The notes below the pieces were generated by a model that did no database searches, had not been told where the DNA came from, and was given only the letters and a program-made list of their open reading frames with translations. The translations under genes were made by a program, and so were the position numbers. This document shows positions 1-9,713 of a stretch of DNA of 64,000 nt, one piece after another. Positions within the stretch are counted from its first letter, which is position 1; every line of letters begins with the position of its first letter. Origin of the DNA: Chryseolinea sp. H1M3-3 (lineage in GTDB: Bacteria > Bacteroidota > Bacteroidia > Cytophagales > Cyclobacteriaceae); assembly GCF_029360725.1 (NCBI RefSeq), contig NZ_JARKMY010000002.1, forward strand, positions 372,001 through 436,000, written 5' to 3'.

Positions 1-1
1 T

Positions 2-682
2 TTGTCGAGTCTGCAGGTTGACAAGAGTATTTATAATGAATATCAAAACGGTTGGGATTTTAAAAATCGGATTGAGTACAAGCTTCTTGACACTCAACGG
101 CGGTTGCTCGAATTAGATGTGAAAAATAAATTCTCTTCGTCGCTGCCGAATTTGTCTGGTTTTGTAAACCTCGGATATTCGACTCAGTCTCCTGATATCG
201 GTGGTCTCTTTAAAACGACTACGAACCTTGCCGACGCCGGCGGAATCGGACCAGATAAATGGTATTCGTATTCAACCTTTGGTCTTACGCTGAACATTCC
301 ACTGTTTAGTGGTCTGCAACGTAATTACCAATTACAACAAGCGAAGCTTGAGCTGTTAAAAACCCAAAACAATTTTAATTCCTTAAAACAAAATATTGAT
401 TTAAGTATTCAACAAAATTCAGTTACATACCAAAACTCACTTGAAACTTTAAAGTCACAAGATCAAAACATGGACTTGGCAGAAAAAGTAGCGCGTGTAA
501 CAAAAATAAAATACGAACAAGGCGTGGGCTCTAACATCGAAGTTATCGATGCGGAGAGCAGTTTACGCGAAGCACAAGTAAACTATTACAACGCGCTGTA
601 TGATGCGCTTATCGCAAAGGTTGACTTGGACAAAGCGTTTGCGAAAATCGATCCGACAAAATATGTAACCACCGCTAAATAA
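2..682 (+). CDS. TolC-family outer-membrane efflux channel, 5' truncated
   Basis: C-terminal 226 residues of an outer-membrane efflux protein whose start lies before the window; the first codon shown is internal. The conserved second OEP repeat is visible: a beta-strand segment (LTLNIPLFSGLQ) followed by a long alpha-helical hairpin ending in KYEQGVGSNIEVIDAES and LREAQVNYYNALYDAL, the usual signature at the end of these proteins. It would form the trimeric exit duct in the outer membrane for the adaptor and RND pump encoded directly downstream. The stop is only 9 nt before the adaptor start, so the three genes look like one operon. The substrate cannot be read from the sequence. Confidence 0.93.
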   Translation: MSSLQVDKSIYNEYQNGWDFKNRIEYKLLDTQRRLLELDVKNKFSSSLPNLSGFVNLGYSTQSPDIGGLFKTTTNLADAGGIGPDKWYSYSTFGLTLNIPLFSGLQRNYQLQQAKLELLKTQNNFNSLKQNIDLSIQQNSVTYQNSLETLKSQDQNMDLAEKVARVTKIKYEQGVGSNIEVIDAESSLREAQVNYYNALYDALIAKVDLDKAFAKIDPTKYVTTAK

Positions 683-691
683 GTACTCCCT

Positions 692-1837
692 ATGAAAAAT
701 ATATTCCCTATGAACTCTAAGATTTACACCCGTTTGTCAATAGTGGCTACTGTCGCGTTGTTGGCTGCCTGCAGTGCAGCCACTCCCGACGACAAGCAAG
801 CTCAGCTCGAAAAGTTAAAAGAACAACAAGCGGATATAACAAAGCAAGTGCAGCAATTGGAAAAAGATCTTGCAAAAGAAAACCCGACCGAAGCAAAGAT
901 CAGACTGAAAGATGTTGGCGTCACTCAAATATCGCCTGTGCAATTTGAGCATTACGTTCAAACACAAGCTAGCATTGAAGCAGAAGATAATGTCGCTGTA
1001 AGTCCAAAATCTCCTGGCGTTGTCACTCAGGTATATGTGACGGAAGGTCAGCAAGTGTCCAAAGGACAATCACTTGCACAGATCGATAATTCCATTCTTG
1101 TCGGTAGCATTGAATCCATGAAGTCTCAATTGGAACTTGCTAAAACTGTTTTTGAACGTCAGGAAAATCTTTGGAAACAAAAGATTGGAACGGAAGTCCA
1201 GTACCTGGAAGCAAAATCCAGAAAGGAAAGCCTGGAGCGTCAACTTAGCTCACTAGAAGAGCAGAATAACGCGTTGCGGATCAAATCACCAATCAATGGT
1301 ACAGTAGACGAAGTAATGGCAAAAGTTGGCGAAGCTGTTGCGCCAGGTCAACCTGCCTTCCGTGTAGTAAACACATCGGACTTAAAGCTTACGGCAAAAG
1401 TTTCTGAGGCGTATTCAACTCAGATCAAAAAAGGAAATAAGGTTAAGGTAACTATCCCTGAACTTAAAAAGGATCTCGAGTCTACCGTAACGTTTGTGGG
1501 CAGAACGATCGACCCATTGTCACGGACGTTTACAGTTGAAATCAAATTACCTTCAGAAAAAGATCTCCGCCCAAATATGACTGGGATTGTGAAAATCATT
1601 CACCATACTGAACCCACTGCACTGGTGGTTCCTATCAATGCTGTACAGGATGTCAACGGAGAAAAAATTGTATTCGTGGCTGAAACGAGTGGCAAGAATA
1701 CAGTGGCTCGTAAAAAAGTAGTGAAGGTCGAAGGAGTCTACAATGGCCAGGCTCAAGTAACCGGAATCAATGCTGGAGATAAGGTGGTGACCTTTGGTTA
1801 CCAAGGCCTCAATGACGGCGAATTCCTGAAAATATAG
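692..1837 (+). CDS. RND efflux periplasmic adaptor (MFP/HlyD family) lipoprotein
   Basis: Membrane-fusion protein linking the inner-membrane RND pump to the TolC-like channel. A type II signal peptide ends in a lipobox with Cys27 (LAAC), so it is probably a lipoprotein. A short Lys/Gln/Glu-rich coiled coil (about residues 37-62) precedes the adaptor core: first lipoyl half near 103-133 (SPGVVTQVYVTEGQQVSKGQ), helical hairpin near 137-195, second lipoyl half (IKSPINGTVDEV), then beta-barrel and membrane-proximal domains. An alternative ATG at 710 (residue 7) would give a more compact signal peptide. The extra N-terminal coiled coil is not part of the classical AcrA fold. Sandwiched between channel and pump genes. 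Confidence 0.93.
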   Translation: MKNIFPMNSKIYTRLSIVATVALLAACSAATPDDKQAQLEKLKEQQADITKQVQQLEKDLAKENPTEAKIRLKDVGVTQISPVQFEHYVQTQASIEAEDNVAVSPKSPGVVTQVYVTEGQQVSKGQSLAQIDNSILVGSIESMKSQLELAKTVFERQENLWKQKIGTEVQYLEAKSRKESLERQLSSLEEQNNALRIKSPINGTVDEVMAKVGEAVAPGQPAFRVVNTSDLKLTAKVSEAYSTQIKKGNKVKVTIPELKKDLESTVTFVGRTIDPLSRTFTVEIKLPSEKDLRPNMTGIVKIIHHTEPTALVVPINAVQDVNGEKIVFVAETSGKNTVARKKVVKVEGVYNGQAQVTGINAGDKVVTFGYQGLNDGEFLKI

Positions 1838-1842
1838 TGTGA

Positions 1843-1874
1843 TGAAACATGGATCATGCTTGATCCATTGTTTC
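1843..1874 (+). other. Intercistronic hairpin between adaptor and pump genes
   Basis: Inverted repeat ATGGATCA / TGATCCAT (1849-1856 and 1861-1868) with a 4-nt loop, extended outward by GAAAC / GTTTC (1844-1848 and 1870-1874) across one bulged T. It has no T-run and lies 25 nt before the pump start, so it is more likely an mRNA-stability or processing element than a terminator. Function inferred only from position. Confidence 0.45.
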
Positions 1875-1899
1875 TCCATCATTTCTAACACTCTACAAT

Positions 1900-4800
1900 A
1901 TGCAAGACATCGAAAGAGAATTTAAGCCCACCAGTTGGGCGATCGACAATAAGGTGAGTATTTACGTCGCCACAATCCTTGTATGTATCGCTGGTATCAC
2001 GGCCTACATCAAACTGCCAAAAGAAAATTTTCCGGAGGTTGTTTTTCCACAAATTTACGTGCTCACGATTTTTCAAGGAGCGCCTCCAACTGACGTTGAA
2101 AATTTGATCACCAAAGAGATTGAAAAAGAAATCAAGTCAATCAATGGTATTAAAAAAATCACGAGCAACTCGGTTCAAAATTATTCCAGCGTAATCATTG
2201 AATTCGAAACAGACATCGATGTAACAGAAGCAAAACGAGATGTCCAGGATGCCGTCAATCGCGCAAAGAATGAATTGCCCGTATTAGAGAAGGACCCTGA
2301 AGTATACGAAATCGATATCTCGGAACTTCCTATCATGAATATCAACCTTGCCGGTGATTATGATCTGCAAACACTGAAACGTTATGCTGAACAGATGCAA
2401 GACCGCATTGAAGCGCTTCCGGAAATTCGTAGAGTAGATATAGTCGGTGCGTTAGACCGCGAAATTCAAGTAAATATTGATTTATATAAAGCTTCGCTCG
2501 CAGGCGTAAGCCTAAATGATATCACGCAAGCCTTGGCTACGGAAAACGTTATTATGCCAGCAGGTCAACTTTCTGTTGCCGGTGTAAAGAGATCCCTAAG
2601 TGTTACTGGCGAATATGCCAACGCGGCGGAAATGGCAAATACTGTTGTGGGTTCGATACGCGGTGCCAAAGTATATTTAAAAGATGTAGCAGAAGTAGTT
2701 GATACGCACAAAGAGCAGGAAAGCTTTGCCAGGTTAGATGAGAAAAACGTTGTTACGCTGAATGTCATTAAGCGAAGTGGCAAGAACCTTATTCTTGCTT
2801 CGGATGCGATCAATGAAATTGTGAAAGAATACGAGAATGGTATATTACCCGCCGGACTTGATATAACGATCACTGCTGATCAATCGGATAACACGCGCGT
2901 TACACTCCATGACCTTATTAATACAATTATTATTGGATTTGTCTTAGTGACAATCATCCTCATGTTTTTTATGGGTGCGACCAACGCGATCTTTGTGGGA
3001 TTGTCCGTACCACTCTCGGCCTTCATCGCTTTCTTGTGGTTCCCTGTAATTGGATTCACTTTAAATATGATGACCTTATTCTCCTTCCTGCTCGCGCTGG
3101 GAATTGTGGTCGATGATGCCATCGTGGTAATTGAAAATACACACCGCGTGTTTGATAATGGTAAAGTACCCATTCGCAAAGCCGCGAAGATTGCCGCTGG
3201 TGAAATATTCATTCCTGTGTTTTCCGGAACGCTTGTGGTGTTGGCTCCATTTATTCCATTAGCATTCTGGCCAGGAGTTATTGGGAAATTCATGATGTAT
3301 CTGCCCATAACGCTGATCATCGCATTGTTAGCATCGCTGCTTGTTGCATACATCATCAATCCGGTGTTTGCCGCCGATTTCATGAAACCGCATGAGCACG
3401 AAGAAAATAAAAAGCCGACCATAACGAAAGGTTTTAAGATCACAGCAATTGTATTCGCTGCCATAGCCCTTGTTTCTTATCTTATTGGAATTCCAGGGTT
3501 CGGCAATTTTGTGGTGTTCCTGTTTATCCTATATGCATTGCATCACTTTGTGATTGCAGGCGTCATCTCACGCTTTCAAACCAACGTTTGGCCTAATGTA
3601 CAGGCGCGTTATAAGCGGTTAGTAGCGTGGTGCCTTGGTGGATATAAACCTATTTGGATTGGCGTCAGCATCATTGTGCTGTTTGTCTTCTCAATTGTGT
3701 TTACTGCAATACGGAAGCCGCCTGTTGTGTTTTTCCCTACAGGAGATCCCAACTTTATCTATGCATACATTCGCATGCCAATTGGTACCGATCAGATTGT
3801 TACAGATTCAATTACCAAAATAGTCGAAGAGCGGGTTCAAAAGGTAGTTGGGAAAGATAATCCGATTGTTGAATCGATCATCTCCAACGTTGCCATTGGT
3901 GCAAGCGAAGATCCAATGGAAGGCGGTGGAACGCTCGGCAGCCCTCACCTCGGAAAAGTTTCTGTTGCCTTTGTTAAATTTTCGCAACGCGATGGACAAA
4001 ATACCCGCGTTTACATGGATAAGATCAGGGACGCAGTGAAAGGAATTAAGGGAGCGGAGATTTCCGTGAACCAGGAACAGGGTGGTCCCCCAACAGGTAA
4101 ACCTATCAACATTGAAGTGAGTGGTGATGACTTTGAATTGCTGGCCTCTACTTCAACACGACTGAAACGTTACCTCGATTCGCTGCAAATTCCCGGCGTG
4201 GAAGAACTTAAATCAGATTTCCAAAGCGACAAACCTGAGATCAACATTAAGATCGACCGTGAAAAGGCGAACAGGGAAGGTATCTCAACGCAAGCAATCG
4301 GATTTGCACTAGGAACAGCTGTTTACGGAGTGGAAGTTTCAAAATTCAGAGATGACAATGACGACTATCCCATTCAGGTTCGGATCATGGAGGACCAACG
4401 GAATGATGTCAATACATTAATGAATATTCCCATCACGTTCCAGGATATGAGCAAGAATGGCCAGGTAAGGCAAGTACCACTTTCTGCGATTGCGACTGCT
4501 GAATATACGAGTAGCTATGCCGGTATACGCCGAATTGACCAAAAGAGAACGGTGACCATTGCTTCAAATGTGCTGGGCGGCTTCAATGAAAATGAAGTTG
4601 TTGCAAATATTAAAGCAAGCATGGAATCTTTCAGTATTCCAGATGGCGTTACCGTTGATATGACCGGGGCTCAGGAAGAGCAGGCAGAAACATTTTCGTT
4701 CCTTGTGTTGGCGCTTGCACTCGCTATGGGACTTATCTTTATGATTCTTGTCCTTCAATTTAATTCGATCAGTAAACCATTGATCATTGGTGCTGAAATC

Positions 4801-5310
4801 ATATTCAGTATCATTGGAGTTCTTATCGGATTTTCACTTTTCAAAATGGAAATATCCATAGTCATGACAGGTGTCGGTATAATGGCGCTTGCGGGACTGG
4901 TTGTTCGAAATGGAATTTTGCTGGTTGAATTCATAGAGCTCCTCGTTCAACAAGGAATGCCTTTGAGAGAAGCAATTGCTGAAGCTGCCAAAACACGTAT
5001 GACACCCGTTATGCTGACCACCATAGCAGCAACCATTGGATTGATTCCTTTGGCAGTCGGTCTGAATATTGACTTCGTTACGTTGTTCACTGAATTCAAT
5101 CCGCATATTTATTTCGGCGGTGACAACGTTGCTTTCTGGGGTCCGTTGTCCTGGACAATGATATTCGGACTTTTATTTGGAACTGTTCTTACGCTGGTTC
5201 TTGTGCCGGTGATGTACCTGCTTACCTATAAGTTAAAGGAAAGAGTCTCCAAAAAGAAAATAAGAATTGCGCCAAGGGAAGATGAGTCCGGCAGCGTGGT
5301 TCCGGTTTAG
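1900..5310 (+). CDS. RND-family efflux pump, inner-membrane permease subunit
   Basis: Proton-driven trimeric pump of the AcrB/HAE1 type, 1136 residues. One TM helix follows the cytoplasmic N terminus (SIYVATILVCIAGITAYI), then the first periplasmic porter domain, then a TM bundle with the proton-relay Asp pair D405-D406 (GIVVDDAIVVIEN), a second periplasmic domain and a second TM bundle. Where AcrB has Lys940 this protein has Arg1003 (VVRNGILLVEF), a variant known among RND subfamilies. An unusual stretch of about 60 residues with two extra hydrophobic segments sits between the two halves (around 500-570). Third gene of the efflux operon; a perfect 13-bp hairpin follows 26 nt after the stop. 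Substrate unknown. Confidence 0.95.
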   Translation: MQDIEREFKPTSWAIDNKVSIYVATILVCIAGITAYIKLPKENFPEVVFPQIYVLTIFQGAPPTDVENLITKEIEKEIKSINGIKKITSNSVQNYSSVIIEFETDIDVTEAKRDVQDAVNRAKNELPVLEKDPEVYEIDISELPIMNINLAGDYDLQTLKRYAEQMQDRIEALPEIRRVDIVGALDREIQVNIDLYKASLAGVSLNDITQALATENVIMPAGQLSVAGVKRSLSVTGEYANAAEMANTVVGSIRGAKVYLKDVAEVVDTHKEQESFARLDEKNVVTLNVIKRSGKNLILASDAINEIVKEYENGILPAGLDITITADQSDNTRVTLHDLINTIIIGFVLVTIILMFFMGATNAIFVGLSVPLSAFIAFLWFPVIGFTLNMMTLFSFLLALGIVVDDAIVVIENTHRVFDNGKVPIRKAAKIAAGEIFIPVFSGTLVVLAPFIPLAFWPGVIGKFMMYLPITLIIALLASLLVAYIINPVFAADFMKPHEHEENKKPTITKGFKITAIVFAAIALVSYLIGIPGFGNFVVFLFILYALHHFVIAGVISRFQTNVWPNVQARYKRLVAWCLGGYKPIWIGVSIIVLFVFSIVFTAIRKPPVVFFPTGDPNFIYAYIRMPIGTDQIVTDSITKIVEERVQKVVGKDNPIVESIISNVAIGASEDPMEGGGTLGSPHLGKVSVAFVKFSQRDGQNTRVYMDKIRDAVKGIKGAEISVNQEQGGPPTGKPINIEVSGDDFELLASTSTRLKRYLDSLQIPGVEELKSDFQSDKPEINIKIDREKANREGISTQAIGFALGTAVYGVEVSKFRDDNDDYPIQVRIMEDQRNDVNTLMNIPITFQDMSKNGQVRQVPLSAIATAEYTSSYAGIRRIDQKRTVTIASNVLGGFNENEVVANIKASMESFSIPDGVTVDMTGAQEEQAETFSFLVLALALAMGLIFMILVLQFNSISKPLIIGAEIIFSIIGVLIGFSLFKMEISIVMTGVGIMALAGLVVRNGILLVEFIELLVQQGMPLREAIAEAAKTRMTPVMLTTIAATIGLIPLAVGLNIDFVTLFTEFNPHIYFGGDNVAFWGPLSWTMIFGLLFGTVLTLVLVPVMYLLTYKLKERVSKKKIRIAPREDESGSVVPV

Positions 5311-5336
5311 CAGAATTTTTTGTTACAACAAAATGT

Positions 5337-5372
5337 TAACAAAGTCGTCTCCACTAAAGGACGACTTTGTTA
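5337..5372 (+). terminator. 13-bp perfect hairpin, terminator or attenuator
   Basis: TAACAAAGTCGTC (5337-5349) pairs exactly with GACGACTTTGTTA (5360-5372) around a 10-nt loop. It ends the efflux operon but is followed by only GTTT, and the next gene's ATG is at 5377. It therefore also lies in the immediate leader of the downstream phosphoesterase and could act as an attenuator or shield its start codon. Confidence 0.5.
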
Positions 5373-5376
5373 GTTT

Positions 5377-6630
5377 ATGAAGCCACGCATGATTACGCTT
5401 GTTATATTGACGCTCTTTTTCCTCATAGTCGACTACTATGTTTTTCAAGCGGTTTTAACCGTTAGCCAAAACTGGTCAACACCCTGGAAATATTTATTTC
5501 GATATGGCTTTTGGGTACCCACACTGATTAGCATTGTTGTGTTGCTCGGATGGTTTGTTGGCGACCCTTACAAATGGAGCGCAACAGTTAAGACTTGGGT
5601 GATCACCTATTTATTTGCAATCTATTTTTCAAAATTATTCGCCGTGATCGTACTCTTTGCCGAAGATATGTCACGTGGTGTACGACAAGTAATTGCGTAC
5701 TTCACAAAGTATTCCGACGCGCCAGTATCGGGGGCAGAAACGATAACCAGATCTGAGTTTCTATCAAAGACCGCATTGGCCGCCGCTGCCATTCCCTTTG
5801 GTACAATGGTGTATGGTATCATTTCTGGTGCGCACGATTACCGCGTGAGAAGGGAGACGGTTCGACTTCCTAATCTGCCAAAAGCATTTGACGGACTGAA
5901 AATAGCACAGCTTTCAGACATACATTCTGGAAGCTTCTTCAACAAGACTGCCGTGAAGGGTGGTGTAGAAATGGCTTTGGCTGAAAAACCCGACGTTATT
6001 TTCTTTACGGGCGACCTGGTCAACAATGAAGCCTCGGAAGTAAAAGATTACATCGATGTATTCAACAAGCTCAAAGCGCCAATGGGTATTTATTCTGTTA
6101 CGGGCAATCACGACTATGGGGACTATCATCGATGGCCGAACTTAAAAGTTAAACAGCAGAACTTCCGTGATCTTATAGAAGCTCATAGGTTACTAGGGTT
6201 CAATCTGCTGATGAATGAAAATCATTTCCTGGAATTGGGGGGAGAAAAAATTGCTGTTATCGGAATCGAAAACTGGGGAGGACGTGGGTTCGCAAAATAC
6301 GGCAAATTGGATGAAGCTTATCGCGGAACAGAAGAGGCCGCTACCAAACTTCTTCTCTCACACGACCCAAGTCATTGGGATGCTCAAGTGATACGCGGTT
6401 ATAATGATATCGATCTCACATTTTCCGGCCATACCCATGGATTCCAGTTTGGAGTCGAAATTGGTAATTTTAAATGGAGCCCCTCACAATATGCATACGA
6501 ACAATGGGCGGGTCTTTATCAGAAAGGATCTCAGTACCTCTATGTAAATCGGGGGTTTGGATATTTAGGTTATCCCGGAAGAATAGGTATGCCTCCTGAA
6601 ATAACCATCCTGGAATTAAAACGGGCCTGA
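5377..6630 (+). CDS. Membrane-anchored metallophosphoesterase, copy 1
   Basis: Calcineurin-like metallophosphoesterase of 417 residues with an N-terminal membrane part (about four hydrophobic segments in residues 4-150). The dimetal site is complete: D181 and H183 (SDIHSG), D213 with N216/N217 (GDLVNN), N244-H245-D246 (GNHDYG), the SHDP segment and H352/H354 (GHTHGFQ). The family includes YkuE-like enzymes that hydrolyse phosphodiesters or lipid pyrophosphates; the substrate here is unknown. Topology probably puts the catalytic domain outside the cytoplasm, but this is inferred. A second copy of the same architecture follows 35 nt later. A second ATG at residue 5 is an alternative start clear of the hairpin. 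Confidence 0.88.
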   Translation: MKPRMITLVILTLFFLIVDYYVFQAVLTVSQNWSTPWKYLFRYGFWVPTLISIVVLLGWFVGDPYKWSATVKTWVITYLFAIYFSKLFAVIVLFAEDMSRGVRQVIAYFTKYSDAPVSGAETITRSEFLSKTALAAAAIPFGTMVYGIISGAHDYRVRRETVRLPNLPKAFDGLKIAQLSDIHSGSFFNKTAVKGGVEMALAEKPDVIFFTGDLVNNEASEVKDYIDVFNKLKAPMGIYSVTGNHDYGDYHRWPNLKVKQQNFRDLIEAHRLLGFNLLMNENHFLELGGEKIAVIGIENWGGRGFAKYGKLDEAYRGTEEAATKLLLSHDPSHWDAQVIRGYNDIDLTFSGHTHGFQFGVEIGNFKWSPSQYAYEQWAGLYQKGSQYLYVNRGFGYLGYPGRIGMPPEITILELKRA

Positions 6631-6665
6631 ACTTTTATTGCGCGTTCATTGCTTATTTTTACTAG

Positions 6666-7961
6666 ATGAACGACGGTGCTTCCTATCGGATTAAAATGGC
6701 CATTTTTGGGCTTATTTTATTATTTCTGATTGATATTTATGCATATCAGGCTATCCGTATCGCGACTCACAAATTGCAAACTGTTCTTAAGGTTATCGCG
6801 CGCACTTTTTATTGGACCGTTACAGGTTTTGCAGTCTTCATCCTGCTTTGGATTAACATCGTGGGTATCGCCGATGAAAAAACTAAGCAGTGGATTATCG
6901 TTTGTCTCGGCATCGTTTATTTTTCTAAGATTTTTCTGGTGCTCGTATTATTTGTGGATGACGTCAGGCGTGGCTTGCATTTCTCAAAGAAGTATTACCG
7001 AAAAATTAAAGAGGGGAACGTTGTAGAGAGTGCATCCCGTATTTCGCGTTCAGAATTTTTCGCGAAAGCTGCATTGTTTTCCTGGAGTATTCCTGTGGCT
7101 TCTCTTTCATTTGGAATCATTACAGGTGCACATAATTTTCATGTACGCAGACGGGTGATTTACCTTCCTAATCTTCCTAAAGCATTTGACGGAATTTCAA
7201 TCGGTCAGCTTTCTGATATACATGCCGGGTCATTGTTTAATAAAACGGCTATTCGCGGAGGCGTTGATATGCTGTTAAACGAGAAGCCTGATGTCATTTT
7301 ATTCACCGGCGACTTAGTTAATGTTGAAACCAAAGAAGTAAGCGACTACATTAACACGTTTGATAAAATTAAGGCACCCCTTGGAGTGTTCTCGGTCACC
7401 GGTAATCATGACTATGGAAATTATAGGCAATGGCCATCTGTTGCAGCAAAGCAACAAAACCTCCGGGATATGCTGATTGCCCATAAACAAATGGGATATG
7501 ATTTGTTGATGAATGAACATCGTATGCTGGAGTTGAATGGTGATAAGCTCGCGATTATAGGTGTTGAAAACTGGGGTATAGGGCCACCGTTACGTTTTCC
7601 CAAGTATGGTAAACTCAGAGAAGCCCATGCAAACACAAACGACGCTGCTGTTAAAATTTTACTGTCGCATGACCCAACGCATTGGGATGCACAAATACGA
7701 CCTGAGTTTCCTGACATTGATCTCACATTTGCGGGCCATACGCATGGTTATCAATTAGGTGTCAGCCTTGGAAATTTTACCTGGAGCCCGGCTCAGTACC
7801 GTTTTAAACAATGGGCAGACCTCTATCAGGAAGGAGATCAGTTTTTGTATGTGAACCGGGGTTTTGGATGTATCGGTTACCCTGGCAGAATTGGCATGCC
7901 TCCTGAATTAACGATTATAGAATTGAAAAGAGGAACGGGAAGCGTATCAGTTAAAAGTTAA
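6666..7961 (+). CDS. Membrane-anchored metallophosphoesterase, copy 2
   Basis: Tandem paralogue of the preceding gene, 431 residues, with the same order of parts: N-terminal hydrophobic segments, then a calcineurin-like domain with SDIHAG, GDLVN, GNHDYG, SHDPTHWDAQ and GHTHGYQ, so all metal ligands are retained. Long stretches match copy 1 nearly residue for residue (for example NLPKAFDG, YVNRGFG, YPGRIGMPPE), while the membrane part is much more diverged. This suggests an old duplication with different membrane partners or substrates. The gene is probably cotranscribed with copy 1 and meets the minus-strand kinase gene tail to tail at 7961/8000. Confidence 0.88.
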   Translation: MNDGASYRIKMAIFGLILLFLIDIYAYQAIRIATHKLQTVLKVIARTFYWTVTGFAVFILLWINIVGIADEKTKQWIIVCLGIVYFSKIFLVLVLFVDDVRRGLHFSKKYYRKIKEGNVVESASRISRSEFFAKAALFSWSIPVASLSFGIITGAHNFHVRRRVIYLPNLPKAFDGISIGQLSDIHAGSLFNKTAIRGGVDMLLNEKPDVILFTGDLVNVETKEVSDYINTFDKIKAPLGVFSVTGNHDYGNYRQWPSVAAKQQNLRDMLIAHKQMGYDLLMNEHRMLELNGDKLAIIGVENWGIGPPLRFPKYGKLREAHANTNDAAVKILLSHDPTHWDAQIRPEFPDIDLTFAGHTHGYQLGVSLGNFTWSPAQYRFKQWADLYQEGDQFLYVNRGFGCIGYPGRIGMPPELTIIELKRGTGSVSVKS

Positions 7962-7999
7962 GCGCGTTTGCCAGATTTTAGCTACTCATCGCACAACTT

Positions 8000-9490
8000 C
8001 TAACGAAGCGCCAACACCGCCTCCATCTCCGGCTTTAATTTCTTATACATGCTTTCATAAATCGCAAATGCCTTTTTATACACCGCATGGTTTGTTAGGT
8101 TCGGGATGTACGTTACATCTTCTTGAGGTTTTAGATCTTTGTAATCCGCTATAAGGTTGGACGCTTTAAATCCCAAATAAGCGGCACCGACAGCGGATGC
8201 ATCTTCAGCATTGATCAGGCAAATCTTTTTATTAAATATGTCAGCCAGAATCTGAAGCCATTCTTCTGAATGAACAAATCCACCACTCACATGTACTTGC
8301 TCAATATCTAACCCTGAAGATTCCATTGCCGCTGCAATGCTGTATAATGCCATCGATACCCCTTCAACAACGGCTCTCGTAAAATGCGCTTGGGTATGGA
8401 AATTTCGGATTCCAAAAAATGTTCCGCTAGCTTCACTATCCCAAATGGGTGCACGTTCACCCAATAAATACGGAAGAAAGATCAAACCTTCGGCACCCGG
8501 TTTAATGCTTTTTATTTCATGTAAAATAGCATCATAATCAGCACTGGTATTGAGTGTCTTTCGGAGAAATATTTCGGTATACCATTTTAGTATAACCCCA
8601 CCGTTGTTAATCGGCCCGCCAGAAATATAAACATCTTCCGTAAGCAAATAATTGAAAGTCATGGCTTCGAAATTCACCGTTGGTTTTTTGCTAGCCACCC
8701 GAATGGCTCCGCTAGTTCCAATGGTAAGCGCAGCAATCCCAGGGGTAACGGCAAAGCTTCCTAGATTTGCCATACAGCCATCACTTGCGCCAATAAAGAA
8801 AGGGATGTTCGCCAAAACTTTTAAGTCATGTGCGGTGTCTTGTTTTAGGTCCTTCCGGCTGTGAGTGACCGCCACGGGCTGCGAAAGCTGATGGGTGGAA
8901 ATGCAACAATAGTTCAGCGCATCCTCATGCCAGGTCAATTTTTCTATATTGAATAACCCAGTTGCCGATGCAATGGAATAATCTATTTCATATACGCCAA
9001 AAAGCTTATACCAAATAAATTCTTTGATAGATATAAATTTAAAAGTCTTTTGAAAGAGAGCCTGTTGATTTTCATTTAACCATTTGATCTTACATACAGG
9101 GGTCATGGCATGAATGGGTGTTCCTGTCTCACTATAAATTTTCTCGCCCATTGCCGTAGATCTCAATGCCTTTGCAATTGATGCACTTCTGTTGTCTGCC
9201 CACGTAATCATATTCATAAGCGGACTTCCTTCTTCATTGACAGGTATAACGCTGTGCATTGCACTGCTAATTACAATGCCACCAGGTTTCTCTTTGAGAT
9301 GATCAATGACTCGCAGAATACATTTCACAAAGGCCTGCCATATCAGTTCAGGTGCTTGTTCGCTATACGTCTGTTTCGGGGAATACGTCGGATAAGAGAC
9401 TTGGGCAGCGTGTATCGGTTCGCCGGAAAGCTGCACAGCAACGGCTTTGGTGCTTCCTGTACCGATGTCAATACCAATAAAATAGTTCAT
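8000..9490 (-). CDS. FGGY-family carbohydrate kinase, gluconokinase-like
   Basis: Sugar kinase of 496 residues with the two actin-like FGGY domains. The N terminus has the phosphate-binding motif FIGIDIGTGSTKA. SAMHS and the segment GTPIHAMTPVCKIKW resemble gluconokinases more than xylulokinases or glycerol kinases. The C-terminal domain has TIGTSGAIR and SGGFVHSEEW. It would phosphorylate gluconate, or a similar aldonate or ketose, in the cytoplasm with ATP, feeding the pentose-phosphate or Entner-Doudoroff routes. It stands alone, with no transporter or dehydrogenase beside it, so the exact substrate is uncertain. Confidence 0.85.
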   Translation of the reverse strand: MNYFIGIDIGTGSTKAVAVQLSGEPIHAAQVSYPTYSPKQTYSEQAPELIWQAFVKCILRVIDHLKEKPGGIVISSAMHSVIPVNEEGSPLMNMITWADNRSASIAKALRSTAMGEKIYSETGTPIHAMTPVCKIKWLNENQQALFQKTFKFISIKEFIWYKLFGVYEIDYSIASATGLFNIEKLTWHEDALNYCCISTHQLSQPVAVTHSRKDLKQDTAHDLKVLANIPFFIGASDGCMANLGSFAVTPGIAALTIGTSGAIRVASKKPTVNFEAMTFNYLLTEDVYISGGPINNGGVILKWYTEIFLRKTLNTSADYDAILHEIKSIKPGAEGLIFLPYLLGERAPIWDSEASGTFFGIRNFHTQAHFTRAVVEGVSMALYSIAAAMESSGLDIEQVHVSGGFVHSEEWLQILADIFNKKICLINAEDASAVGAAYLGFKASNLIADYKDLKPQEDVTYIPNLTNHAVYKKAFAIYESMYKKLKPEMEAVLALR

Positions 9491-9713
9491 GTCTTAAATT
9501 TACTTTCATTTCAAAAGTTGTGCAGTGGTAGTTGGGCCAATGATCACGATGGCCTACTCGAAAAATAAAAATCCAACGGATAAATGTGTCGGCGGACAAT
9601 AGGTGTGGAATATATCCATGAACAGCTTCTATTTATCATGAGTAATTATTTTGTTATGGCTTCCATTGATTTGCTGTGGCCACTGAAATCGCAAAATCGT
9701 GTCAAGATATAAA

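Noticed and set aside
2880-3464. 194-codon minus-strand frame inside the RND pump
   Set aside because: Antisense to a conserved pump; composition follows the codons of the real gene.
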